From Labyrinthula sp. Ha (taxonomy: Eukaryota; Sar; Bigyra; Labyrinthulida; Labyrinthulaceae): DNA of 64,000 nucleotides. Below the pieces are notes generated by a model. The model had not been told where the DNA came from and ran no database searches. It saw nothing but the letters and a program-made list of their open reading frames with translations. Of this stretch, positions 12,769 to 23,400 are shown piece by piece. The number at the start of each line of letters is the position of its first letter. The stretch's first letter is position 1. The translations under genes were made by a program, and so were the position numbers. The stretch is from the NCBI GenBank assembly GCA_015227615.1, contig JAALGZ010000002.1, forward strand, positions 1,922,001 to 1,986,000. The letters are read 5' to 3'.

Positions 12769-13260
12769 TTACAGAACTAAGATGATCTCAACATTGATCA
12801 AGCATTTGATCTGGTTAGAACATCGATTGTAGGCAAAGGATAGATTGGATGAACCCTCCAGTTTCACACATTTGAACCTACAGAGAAACATCAACAGGAT
12901 ATTAAAAACTATTGAAATTAAAAATTTTGCAATGAAAAGTCTCTGTAAAGAAGATGGTCTCGTTATAATATCATTCTTGGGAACACGAACCCTTGAAACG
13001 CCAGCAGAGCTCCCTGTGTTACTTAAAAAGTCATCAAGTTTAAGAATTTTCTTTTTTCTACAGAAACTATCTTCTCTCAAGTACATCTTTTCAAGTCTTA
13101 GTCTTGCAAGACCGGCATTTTCTAGCTCTTACATCTTGTTTCATAACCTCTTCCCGCACCTTCAAGTATCTATTTCCGAGGCATGGAAACGTCTAAGGAA
13201 CTATCACCATCTTCATTGAGGGCCAAGAGGAGACTTATATCCAGGTCATGGAACCCCTTT
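12769..13260 (-). pseudogene. Possible broken or intron-containing host gene
   Basis: On the minus strand three successive stretches look like protein but lie in different phases. First is a short acidic piece (LNEDGDSSLDVSMPRK, near 13165-13215). Next is a charged helix-like piece (YLKVREEVMKQD, near 13125-13165). Last is a longer frame to 12769 that begins with a coiled-coil-like ELENAGLARLRLEKMYLRED and continues into a basic, serine-rich part. The phase changes occur within a few bases and lack good splice sites. This suggests either a decayed gene or tiny introns. A plus-strand frame at 12845-13219 also exists and contains a good acceptor-like tract near 13050-13064, so the strand is not certain. 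Confidence 0.3.
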
Positions 13261-16200
13261 TAAACTAATACACCAACCCAAGCCTCAAACTAAAACTTTC
13301 ATCAACAACAGACAGTCAACAGTCATTTATATTAAGTAAGTTCAAAGGAAGAAACTTTATAACCTGATTCTATTCTCATCCTGCTATTTTCTTTGTGCCT
13401 TGTAGCCCGTTTTAATCTATTCTCTATCCCCTTTGTATTTTTTCCTTGCAGATTTCTCAAAAACATACCCAATTGTACAAAGCTGTATGGAGTGTTTCAG
13501 ATTTTGCATGCTTCTAACATGTGTGTAAAAAAGCTACCCTATTGAATGTTAAACTTGTTCTACAGGGGTTGTTTACAAAACTAAACTCAAAAGCTAACTA
13601 TATTCTGGTAAATTAAGGCAATACTTTAGTAAGATCTAGGATCATAGCACCCTCTAAACTTTTAAAATAATTTTGGATTGTTTAAATAATGGGGTTGGAA
13701 AGAGTTAGATTGACCTCGGAAAACAGATTTGTTCGGACGGAGTTGTCTATACAATAGTTTGCTTGTTTAAGACCTTCTCTTAGCAGAGGCCCTTTTCGCT
13801 TACCGGAAATACTACTTCTTTGTCTCTTTAATTATTCACGACTGTACATCTAGCAATTGGTTTTTTCTTTTGTTCGTAAATATTTGGTGACAGTACTAGC
13901 AATGACATGGTCATTCTGAATTAGCAACTGTGTAACAGTTTTGTTCTCTGTGAAAGCAACCGTTGATAGAGATATTTGCTCTTATTCACTTAAAATGGCA
14001 CAGGCACAGCATAAAAAGATATCAGGGAATCATGGAAAAGAATATATTGATTTCTGGACATCTCAGCACAAAAGTATAGAATCTGTTATTGTTGCCATAG
14101 TGGCTCTGGTGCAAGGAACAGTCTCTATTGTTCACTAGGGCATCTTATCATTTACGGGATGTAGTCAAGCACATTTTAGCCGGATATTGTAGTATCGGAT
14201 GCACCCACCTGATCATGATGGACTATGAAAGGTTGGACTTCTTTGTTGCAGTAAGAAACTTATTTTCAATGCTCAGCTCCAAGACTAAAAGGCCTAAGGG
14301 GTAAAGACATTCATGACCTAAATAAAAAAAAATCTCAAGACTTATTGCCTATAATCTTCTCAATAGTTTTCTTTAATTTTCGGCCTCAGAGGCAACAAAA
14401 AATATAGTCACAACGGATACACTACTTTCAAATATTATCAGAATGAAGATTCACATAGGTTCTTTTATAAAGTAACGTTAATATTTGGTTGATACATATA
14501 TTGTTATCATTACCAACTTGTATTATTTATATTTATTGCTAAAATGCTTGTGCACAAGTACACCGAGATGTAATTATTGCTAGACTATTCGCGCAAATTA
14601 ATGTAAATATTCCTGTTTAGTTGGACATATTAGATATTAAGTAAACCACTACAGTGAGAAGTAGTAATTGACAATAAATCAGGGGCCAAGACATGAAATG
14701 GTACGCAGGCTTTTCAGAAACGATTCAATATGAAGAATGGCTTAATTAGTACAGAAGAAGCACATAAGCACTCTGAGAGGGTGATCTTAGTATTCTAAAA
14801 GAATCTAATTTTAGAGTCAATATTAGATCAACGGTAAGGCTTGTGACACCTTCCTTGACCTATGCATTTTAAACTTATGATAAGATTGACTGCAATTACA
14901 GCAGAGTACGTGCTAACTTCATGCTTCTTAATGTCTTCATAGAAAGTACCAAATATGAACCATGGCATTAATATATAAATTCGATGAAGCTACTGGATAA
15001 TAGTTAAAAAAAATAAGCAGATCCGTATATTGTGCTTGGGAAGTGAGAAATACCGTTTTCTGTCATTTTTGATATTGAAGGTCTTGATAATATGATCAAA
15101 TACGGAAGAAATCCATTTTTTATCCAAATAGTTGAGTTGCAAGAACCCTCGTGGTAAGTTACACTAAGATAGCCTCAAAGTCTCCTCTCTACAACAGTCA
15201 ATTACCATGCTGTTATAACTTACTTCTCGTTTACTTTGGCAATTTAACACTATAGAAGGAGTATATCCAAACCTAGCGCTTAAACAATGCGATCTATAAT
15301 CTAGTCCATTGAAGCGGCTATTCTTCCCTAATGTAGAGGAAGTCATGCATATAGTTTAATTACATTATTCCTGTAATAGAAATATCGTTTTAATTTTCCC
15401 TATTCTGTTGGAACTTATATAGTGTTGAAACAATTTTTATTTTTTCTTTTAGTTAAGGAAATGTTTTTTGTTAAGGTCTCCCAGCAGACAAGAACCCTGT
15501 TGTTATTAGCACCTTGTATATAAATTCCTCGCTTAGTCAAATTTTAACGCCTTATTTACTTTCCTCTCTCATCCTCTGTCGCTCTCATTGAGATTCCACT
15601 GGAATTGTAACAGGCTTTAAATAGCAGTTATTATGCTTTTTCTCTTGTGTTGGACTCTCATTCCTTCCCCTTCATCAATTTTAAATTATATATATGAAGT
15701 GTACAAGCGTTGCCAAAGGATATTCAGTTAGCAACGATAACTATGAGTTCAACTTCATGAATACTAACCGAGCGCTAAAGATAGTATGAAAAAATATCAG
15801 TGTTGAGGCAAAATTTGCATACAGTAAAGCCGTGTCAGATCAACTCAAATGAGCTGAGCGCATAAAAAAAGCATTCGAACATCCCTTTACTTATCTCCAG
15901 TACTTCTAATAATGTCTCGTTATACTAACAATGCCTGGAACTCTTTTTTTTTGGTTTTAAGCCCACTGAGAGCTTCAAAACATGTAACACGAATTATCTC
16001 AATAGTACTCTCTTACGACATATCCCTGTATAAAATTTCTCCATTTTCTGACAAAGTAAGTGTTAGCAGATGCTTCTAGTGTTGATTAATTACATCTGTG
16101 TGAGATTTACCTTAATAAAGAACTTTTCAAGCAAGGAGGCAAGAATACCTCAACTCCAGACAACGCAAGTAATCTATGATTTGGGATTGTACCACTTACG

Positions 16201-17175
16201 TACCAGGTGGCTCACACTTTAAGTCATTTTTCTACAGTTGTAGAAACAGTTTTAAGGTTTTGGCAGCTTAGGTATAGACACATTTAAATTAGGATAAAGA
16301 GGCAAATTAAGTTGTTACTTGTTTTGTGTATACAGATTTAACTATAACGATTTTTATTTCAGTAAAGTCTCATTCCAAATTGATAATATCTATTGGCCAA
16401 ATATTCCTTCACGTACAACATAACAGTACTTCACAAACATGTGGGAAGTCTTACGTAAAGAAAAGTTAGGTATCCTTCACCGGATTTCGAGTAGGAGGAA
16501 ACTGTCTGCTAATCCCACAACATTATTAGTGATTTTCTAGTTGTCTAACTTTAATAGACAATGTCTATGAGAAGGATTACCTTCGTTCCTCAAAGTTTTT
16601 TGGAGGTTAATGAAGTTAGTCACCACCAGTGTAAGGAGGGAAACGTCATGATCAAATACTTGGTTTGCTTAATTTAACAAATAACTACCTTATTCTCTAA
16701 GATTATAGAGAAAATTCACAAAATTTTCTTGACTTAAGGCTTTTTGCACGTAGAAAGTTTTACTACTTGGAACCCAGGTATCAATAGTAAGAGAAAAAAT
16801 TATTTGTAGGGGGATTAAATACTTAAAGATGTAACTATGCAATATCTTTTACCAAAGCAGAAAACTTAAAAATGAAATTAACTGGCTCTAAGTCATATCT
16901 TTAATTGCTTAAATGGCTTCAATGATGTACACTAAGTAACATAGGAAGAAGCCAAATATTTCGAGCTTATTTGGATACTAAGGTATATGAATAATCTATT
17001 CCACATTTTTCATCGGCCAGAGATTATCCAAGAAAAATCTGCATATGTTTATCTGCTAAAATTATTTATGGGGCAGCGGCGGTACATGACAGCATCTGAC
17101 TTTCTTGTAGGAAGATTTTCAATGGAATCACAATTGTAACGACTAGAACTACGGATCTCAATGCTGAAATCGGAT

Positions 17176-17243
17176 GGCAAGACTATGATGACCAATTTTC
17201 ATCTGTGAACTAGACCATCGAGGTCATCATAGATTTCTTTGCC
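17176..17243. repeat. Strong hairpin-forming inverted repeat
   Basis: CTATGATGACC at 17183-17193 is perfectly complementary to GGTCATCATAG at 17222-17232. Pairing extends outward, with two extra bases bulged, through GGCAAGA on the left and TTCTTTGCC on the right. The stem is about 18 base pairs with a loop of 28 bases. The stem contains ATGATGA, which matches the C-box consensus of C/D snoRNAs, but I see no matching D box (CTGA) at the right distance on either strand. The surrounding 17040-17290 is richer in G and C than the desert. It could be a structured RNA, a regulatory site or the core of a small foldback element. Confidence 0.5.
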
Positions 17244-18227
17244 GCCTCGAATTTACAGGCCAAATTGTTGCAGCATCGTGTTGGTAGGGTGAGGATTTGT
17301 CAAAGGTATACATTAACCTGATTTTTTACATAATAGATAAGAAATAAGCAAAAATGTAAAGAAGCTGTAAATGTTAAAGCTAAAACAAAGCTATACCATG
17401 CAGCGAAGTACTTGTCTTGAGTGCGTTGGTTTCCAGTCTTGGTCATGTTAGTCATCTCAGCTCCGTCTCTGCTCCCGAACTAGGTTTCAATTGTAAAATC
17501 CTACTTTAAGGGCTCTCAGGTACAAAGAGCTATTTCATTTGCTACCTATGAATCATTTCACAACATGCTTTAAGAAGGTTTTTCTTGTTACATTTAGTGA
17601 CACAATGTCTTAGTTGAAGTAGAATGCGCAACCAACTCATTTTAAGAAGAAGCCTTGCAACAAATGATTGAGCTAACCTCAAAAAATTAAATTTTGTGAG
17701 TGAACTCATCGTTTATATCCTTTTGATACCTTACTAGCTTTAGACTCGGTATTAGAATGCAGAACTTTAGGGCAAGAATAGGAAGTCTCAGTAATTCCTT
17801 ACAAGTTATTGCTCCAAAAACAACATCTTATGTAGGGCTAAACTATAGGTAGATCCTAACAGGGCTCTTTGTCTAAGAGCATCTGGTACATCAAGCGATA
17901 GATTATTAATTATATTTTCTGTGGAAGACAGAAAAAGCTCTCAGACGAACATAAATCAAGTAGTGATGAAATGAAAAACGTTCAACTCTTTGTTTTATCT
18001 AAGCTTAAATTAAGAAAGGTGAAGAAAATTTACACATACTTATATTTCTGAGATGATACAACGATTTTTGAAAGAAGAGCAAGAAGCCAGGCTTACTAGA
18101 AGCCCGAGCAAAGATAATATTGTTGTAAATAATGTTTCTACGGTAGGTAGATTTACATCTTTTTTAGACTAGATGTTCAAAGTAATTTGAGGTAAATAAA
18201 TTCAACAGAGTTATAAAAGAAAACTGC

Positions 18228-18599
18228 TTACATTTTTAACTTGTACTCCATGGTTTCATGCAAATTGGCAAAATACTCTGAAGACATTGCTTGATCACCT
18301 GCCCAGTCTTCGAGTCCAAAGCTTTTATCATTCCCTCTGAAAACTTCAAGTCCAAGAAAAGAAGATTGAAGTCCTGGTAATCTATGCCTTTTTTTCAATA
18401 AAGCTTCGTCAGCATTTAGACTAATTGCAGCGGCTATTCCATAAAGAGCAGAAATTTCCTTCGTTCGGGTTTGTACAAAAGCTTCTTCGTGATTTAGCTG
18501 AGCTTGTTCTACAGGATGCTTTGAAATTGACGCATTAACAGAAGTTGTCGGCAATCCATTTCGAAGAGTGTCGTGGCTTTCCAAATGTACTTTTTCCAT
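18228..18599 (-). CDS. POMP: Proteasome maturation protein (Ump1 family), 123 aa
   Basis: Chaperone of 20S proteasome assembly that acts inside half-proteasomes and is degraded when two halves join. The frame carries the family hallmarks in order: ESHDTLRNGL near the N-terminus, the HPVE segment near residue 28 (HPLE in human), RLPGLQSSFLGLEVFRGND near 72-90 (human has RLPFLSSSNLSLDVLRGND), an ED pair shortly after, and the C-terminal MEYKLKM (human VEYKLGLL). At 123 residues it is slightly shorter than human POMP (141), with the loss at the N-terminus. The stop coincides with a GTAAGC donor-like site, so a short extra 3' exon cannot be excluded, but the end matches the family. It is divergent from the next gene across 138 bases, a likely shared promoter. 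Confidence 0.93.
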   Translation of the reverse strand: MEKVHLESHDTLRNGLPTTSVNASISKHPVEQAQLNHEEAFVQTRTKEISALYGIAAAISLNADEALLKKRHRLPGLQSSFLGLEVFRGNDKSFGLEDWAGDQAMSSEYFANLHETMEYKLKM

Positions 18600-18737
18600 C
18601 TTTTCTACAAAGGAATGTTTATAGTTTTCTTTTTTTCTTTAACTGTTCGTGATTGTGCCCAAAAGCTGAGCATATTGAAACAATTTTGTAACAAAGATAT
18701 TTGAAGACTTTTTGGATAGAATAAGGACACAATCGAT
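18600..18737. promoter_or_regulatory. Divergent promoter region between POMP and the MGSSSSK gene
   Basis: 138 bases separate the two ATGs on opposite strands. The interval is AT-rich with a T-rich block near 18628-18642, and it must hold both start regions. I see no confident TATA box or other named site. Confidence 0.5.
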
Positions 18738-19526
18738 ATGGGAAGCTCAAGCTCGAAATCACAGAAAATTAAACAAAACTCTAAGAATATGCAAGATATG
18801 CAACAGAAAAGAAATTCTAGATCATCAAAAATGCGCACAGAGAGAGATAACACCCAGAATGTCCGTACGGACGTGAACCAAGACAAAGGGCCTAAAGGAA
18901 GAAGCACCCGAGAAACTCAGAGAAAACCCCCGGAGGGAGTTAAGAAGCCTAGAAGGAGAAAAAAAATAAATAGCTCCAAGAAAAAGCCTGCAACTCTATC
19001 TCATGCTCAAATTGAAGAACTCAAGAAGAAGTCAAAGGGAGAAAATGTCTTAACATGTAAACAATCAAAAAACGTAGTGAAAAAAGTCGAAAAAGAAACT
19101 CTAGAACCAAGGAAAGAGGGAAAAGAAGTTGATTGTTCAGAAAAGCTTGATGAAGTCAAACCAAGCCCAACTAGCAGTGTTGAGAGTCCTCAGTTTAATA
19201 ACAAGGAGAATTTTAATACAGAGAATTTTTCACGCAGCGTTGATCCAGTAACTAAAGATTCTTCTACACAGCAAAAGAAACATGTTGGTTTTTCTGAATT
19301 TAAACCTGTTCAAATTGATGGGCCGTCTAAGTATCAAGAAGATAATGATGATTTTGAAGCTTGGTTGGAGTCTGAAAGAAATGCTGAGTTACCTCCAGAG
19401 TTACTAAGTTCTGATGAAGATGAGCCTGTTAAAAAAATGATCAGATCTAGGAAGTCAATGATGCCCATCAGAAGTGGAAATGTAAGAAGACTCGCACACA
19501 AGTTTAATACGTTATCACGACAATAA
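18738..19526 (+). CDS. Predicted myristoylated, disordered protein with PP1-docking-like motif, 262 aa
   Basis: I recognise no folded domain. The start MGSSSSKS fits the N-myristoylation signal (Gly2, small residue at position 6, Lys7), so membrane attachment is likely. Residues 10-110 are extremely rich in Lys and Arg, which would strengthen binding to acidic membranes or nucleic acid. A later segment, KKHVGFSEF near residue 181, fits the protein phosphatase 1 docking pattern (basic residue, Val, any, Phe). An acidic stretch follows (DNDDFEAWLESE, then SSDEDEP) and a basic tail ends in SRQ. Known families combining lipid anchor, basic patch and PP1 docking include phosphatase-targeting scaffolds; that role here is inference. 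Its 3' end converges on the next gene with only 30 bases between stop codons. Confidence 0.75.
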   Translation: MGSSSSKSQKIKQNSKNMQDMQQKRNSRSSKMRTERDNTQNVRTDVNQDKGPKGRSTRETQRKPPEGVKKPRRRKKINSSKKKPATLSHAQIEELKKKSKGENVLTCKQSKNVVKKVEKETLEPRKEGKEVDCSEKLDEVKPSPTSSVESPQFNNKENFNTENFSRSVDPVTKDSSTQQKKHVGFSEFKPVQIDGPSKYQEDNDDFEAWLESERNAELPPELLSSDEDEPVKKMIRSRKSMMPIRSGNVRRLAHKFNTLSRQ

Positions 19527-19556
19527 GCTAATGTTGTTTTGTAACATTAAGTGTTT

Positions 19557-20252
19557 TTAATGCCTCAAGCTAGAGTAGAAGCCGCTTTCTTTCTTAAGCG
19601 TCTTTCTTGCAGAGTAATGTTTTTGCTTAATCCTTCTTCTCTCTTCTCTTGGCATGAGGTTTTTGTGATCAGCGAGAATTGACTCTATTTGTTTTGGAGG
19701 TTGGATTTTGTTTTCTCGGTACAAGCTTCCGTTTGAGGTGAAGCTTGGTTTCTTTTTTAACAAAGAGGGCTTTATTCTTGGAGAGTCTTTCAAAAGAAGT
19801 GGCTTTGTTTTTCTATGCTTTCGAGATCTTTGTGACATCAAATTCTTTGACCTAGTAAGTTTTCCATATCTTTTCATCTTATCATTCCTTTCTTTCTTCT
19901 TCTTAATATTATCATCCTGTGAAGGATTGGGTTTGTGTTTGTCTAGTTCAAAATAGTCAAACTGACTTGAGTTTAAAGGGCCCCATGTTGTTCTCGGCTT
20001 AGCTATTATTTTTTTGCTTCTTTTTGCATAGCCCCTGTTTTCAGACGATAAATCTGCCCTCTTGCTCGGAAAATATGGTGGCCAGTCTACCTTATTTTTC
20101 TTGCCACCAGTTATGCTGGAATATCCGTCTTTTGCTTCTTTCCCAAAACATGACCAAGGGCTATTGATATTCGCGTTATGTTCGGGTTTATACGCGTTGT
20201 ATTTGTTCCTGTGACTAGTGTAGTCGCCCGAACTATTATCGAAAAAATACAT
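19557..20252 (-). CDS. Highly basic protein of unknown function, 231 aa
   Basis: An uninterrupted frame from an ATG at 20252 to a TAA. I recognise no family. The N-terminal 60 residues are rich in Asn, Tyr and Ser. From residue 65 on, the protein is dominated by Lys and Arg, with clusters such as KRSKK, KKKKER and RSRKHRKTK, and ends RKTLKKESGFYSSLRH. A conserved-looking short motif TWGPLNSSQFDYFELD lies near 89-104. There is no signal peptide or membrane span. The composition fits a nucleic-acid-binding, nucleolar or microtubule-binding protein, but nothing decides between them. Transcripts of this gene and its plus-strand neighbour probably overlap at their 3' ends because the stop codons are 30 bases apart. 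Confidence 0.65.
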   Translation of the reverse strand: MYFFDNSSGDYTSHRNKYNAYKPEHNANINSPWSCFGKEAKDGYSSITGGKKNKVDWPPYFPSKRADLSSENRGYAKRSKKIIAKPRTTWGPLNSSQFDYFELDKHKPNPSQDDNIKKKKERNDKMKRYGKLTRSKNLMSQRSRKHRKTKPLLLKDSPRIKPSLLKKKPSFTSNGSLYRENKIQPPKQIESILADHKNLMPREERRRIKQKHYSARKTLKKESGFYSSLRH

Positions 20253-20461
20253 TTTGTTTTTGTTCGCGGATCTTCTACTACAGAACGGTTAACCACTGAA
20301 AACGGTAAGGAATAAAAAATGTCTTGATTAGGACAATATATTAGGCAAATCACTTATCTATAAACACTCATGAAAAGTTCTAAGGGCGTCACTTTGAAGA
20401 GCCAATTTTTAACACAGGTACAATATTTAGGTATAACACTTCTTCTAAAGGTAGCTAAGTC

Positions 20462-23400
20462 TCAAATACTAAAGGCTGAATTATACTGTGGTCGGAAGCG
20501 AAATGTAACCTCACCTTTCCTGTTCTTGGCATGTCTTATAATCTGAGAAATTCGTTTGAGCGACACATCCCCCTTGGAGAGATCAACTCCTTCAACCTCC
20601 AATAACATATCAGTAACTTTAACTTTCCCAGACCTTTCAACTGGGCCTTTTTCATTTTCTCCAATTGTAGTAAATTCAGCTATTACAATCTGCTTTTCTT
20701 TGGTTAACCCAAGAACAATTCCCAAACCCTTAGTCGCATCAAAGGTTAACTCTACATCAGCTTCGTTCGTATGTATTAATGGAGATAAGACCTTTTGAGG
20801 CTCAGTATCAAACTTAACTTTTTTACTCGACTTCTTTTTCTTTTTCATGGCTAGCTTAACTTCTGGAAAAATATTGCCATGATTGTTCGTAGAGGAGGGT
20901 AAGCTTAATTTCTTGTTCGGTTCAGCTATAATTTTTCTAACCCAGGAGTACGCTACATATTCATCGTGTCTATCTAGCTGAGGAAAAGAAACCAGGTATG
21001 ACCCTCGCTTATTGTCAGCCTTTATCTTCCCAGGTAGCCAAATCATGTCAACTGAACTTTTCATTAAGCACTGTAGTTCAGAATTAGCTTCATCATCAGC
21101 ATGACGCATGTTTTCCTTCTCATACAACTTGGAAAGGGACATCTCAATCTTTTGATCGGAAAATGATGAACTCTTAGCCACATATGCCAGAATTGCATCA
21201 TTTAATTCCACTTGAGTTTTCTTAGGCCATTGTGGTTTTCTTATACAGCAATATGGCACTTCGTTGATTCTAGTAGTTTCTAACTTAACATCACATACTT
21301 GAGTTTCCGGATTGGCCTCAATGATACTAACAGTGTGCCAGAGCCCATCATTTTCTTCATCACGAAGTTGAACTATGTCTCCCCTATAAAGGTGAAAAGC
21401 ATCCAACTCGTTCTCTTCCACTTCTAAAGATATTCTTTCATTTTCGATTGACTGAATTTCATAGTAGACACTCAAGGCAGCCTTTTTCGGTAAAACAGCA
21501 GCAACTAACCACGGACAGCCTGGCTTGCTTTTGGACTTCAGAATAACTGAATCACCAACTCTAAATCTTGGGTCCACACTTGAGGCATCTATGCTTTGCT
21601 CTATAACTACATCAACTAATTCGTCTACACTAGTTGTACTGGAAAAGCTATAATTGTTTCTTTTCACAACCTTTTGATTCTTTCTTCTACGTCTGATGAG
21701 GAACAGAACTAGAATAAATAATAATGGTAATAAAAGAAGAGCCCTCTGCCAGGACGCACTGCTAGAGCCCGAGTCCTCTTCATATTCCCCAATGTCAGTC
21801 TGTTTTGTAGGTTCATCATCCTGCGCACAATCCGTGACAGCAAAAAGAGAATATGAGAATCTAACTGTTTCTTCAGAGAGAAGTTGGTTACCATTTAGAA
21901 GTGTTACAGTGAGTTCAATGAACTCAGAATCTGCCCCTTCTGCTGAATAGTTGTGGTATTTTCTTATGGTTTCAAAAAACTCACTTTCCATATTCTTTTC
22001 TGCGGTAAATTCTATATTTTCATCCACATTTAAGTTCTCCAACTCCAACGTTTTTGAGAATTTTTGATTATTGTAAGAGATACGGGATGTTAACGTCGAA
22101 CCATTTTTCTGCACAAAGAAAGAGGACAAGGTATCACCCAGGGCGACCATGCTTAGTCTAGTGTCATTATTGTCATCGTCAAGCGGCACACAATCCACTT
22201 CTTCCACAGAGAGTTCAGTAAAAATACAACTTTCGGAAAACAAGCCCTCAACTAAACTAGTCTCAAACAAGGTATGGGCGTCACCACTATCTATACCATA
22301 CTCAAGGGACAAGGAGGCTGTTCCAGCGGTTGTATAAAATTGGGCTGTGTCAAACTGACATGAAACATCATTGTTTTGAATATTCTTTGCCTCACTATAA
22401 AAAATTAATTCACCGACCTCTTCTGAAGGCAGAGTTTCCAAACGGCAATTAAAAAAGGCGTCCGATGTTCCAACCGATTTTAGGTAGTCTGGCAAGAAAT
22501 CTAAGGAAATAATATAGTTCTGCTCTCGTTCTTTGCACTGAGATTTTTCCAATTGTGGCAATGCAACCTCACCACAAAGCATGTTACTGTTTCCTAATAC
22601 AAAACTTAGTCTCTCTGTTAACGCCATACCAGAGGATAAAAACACAATGGACAAAGAGGTAACAAGTGCATTCTTTTCTTTGTCGTAGGGATTCCACTCG
22701 GGAGTAATGCAAATGGTATTGCCAGTGTCCAATTGCTCGGGGCTCAGGATAAGTTCCTTGCCATCTGCGGTATGCCAGTGACAAGAAACATCCAATAAAA
22801 ACGAGCTGCTCAAATCTTCATTTACAGAGAACTCAACCAGTGAGTTGTCTCCTAAACAATCACTACTTTTCTCTTCCGCAATGCTGACGCAGTTTTCATC
22901 TACAGAAAAAGCAACCATACTTGTAAACATGTCATTATCAACTTCAAAAGAAAACACAGTTTCATCCAAAGAGACTTCCACAAAAGAAAGTTCAAAGTCT
23001 AGCCTTGGTATCAAAACAACACTGTGTTTTTCAGTATTGATCTCACGCAAGTGCGCGCTCTTTGACGTAAAAAGGTTCCAGTTCAGAGAGTCTTGTTGGA
23101 TGTAATCCATACTTTCACCTTCGAGAATAAGTTGGGCCGAAGAATAACAGCTTTCAACAAGTAGCTGAAGATTTAAACTGAGACAATTATTCTCGATAGA
23201 AGTATTGATAGTAAAAACTCTGGATGCAAAGGCTTCTTGAGAACTGCGAAGGGTAACGTTGTAGTCTGCAGAACCCGCAAAATCATGTTTGAGTTCGCAT
23301 AGGGCTGTGTCATTGAATACTTCGGCTTCTACGGAGTCCTTTTCATCCACAATACAGTATAGGGTTTTCTTATCTTCAAGTGAAGCTGACACAACCTTGC

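Larger units (their letters stand above)
11981..18227. other. Gene-poor stretch with weak gene traces
   Basis: About 6.2 kb between the 5' end of the NAD kinase gene and the 3' end of POMP. It holds two weak coding traces (12290-12526 and 12769-13260) and a strong hairpin at 17176-17243, all listed separately. A plus-strand acceptor-like site (pyrimidine tract then CAG, near 13450) is followed by about 21 open codons and a stop, so a short terminal exon there is possible. The rest is AT-rich with no long frame, tRNA or recognisable element. Confidence 0.45.

Noticed and set aside
17176-17243. C/D snoRNA
   Set aside because: A C-box-like ATGATGA is present, but no D box is found at a suitable distance on either strand.
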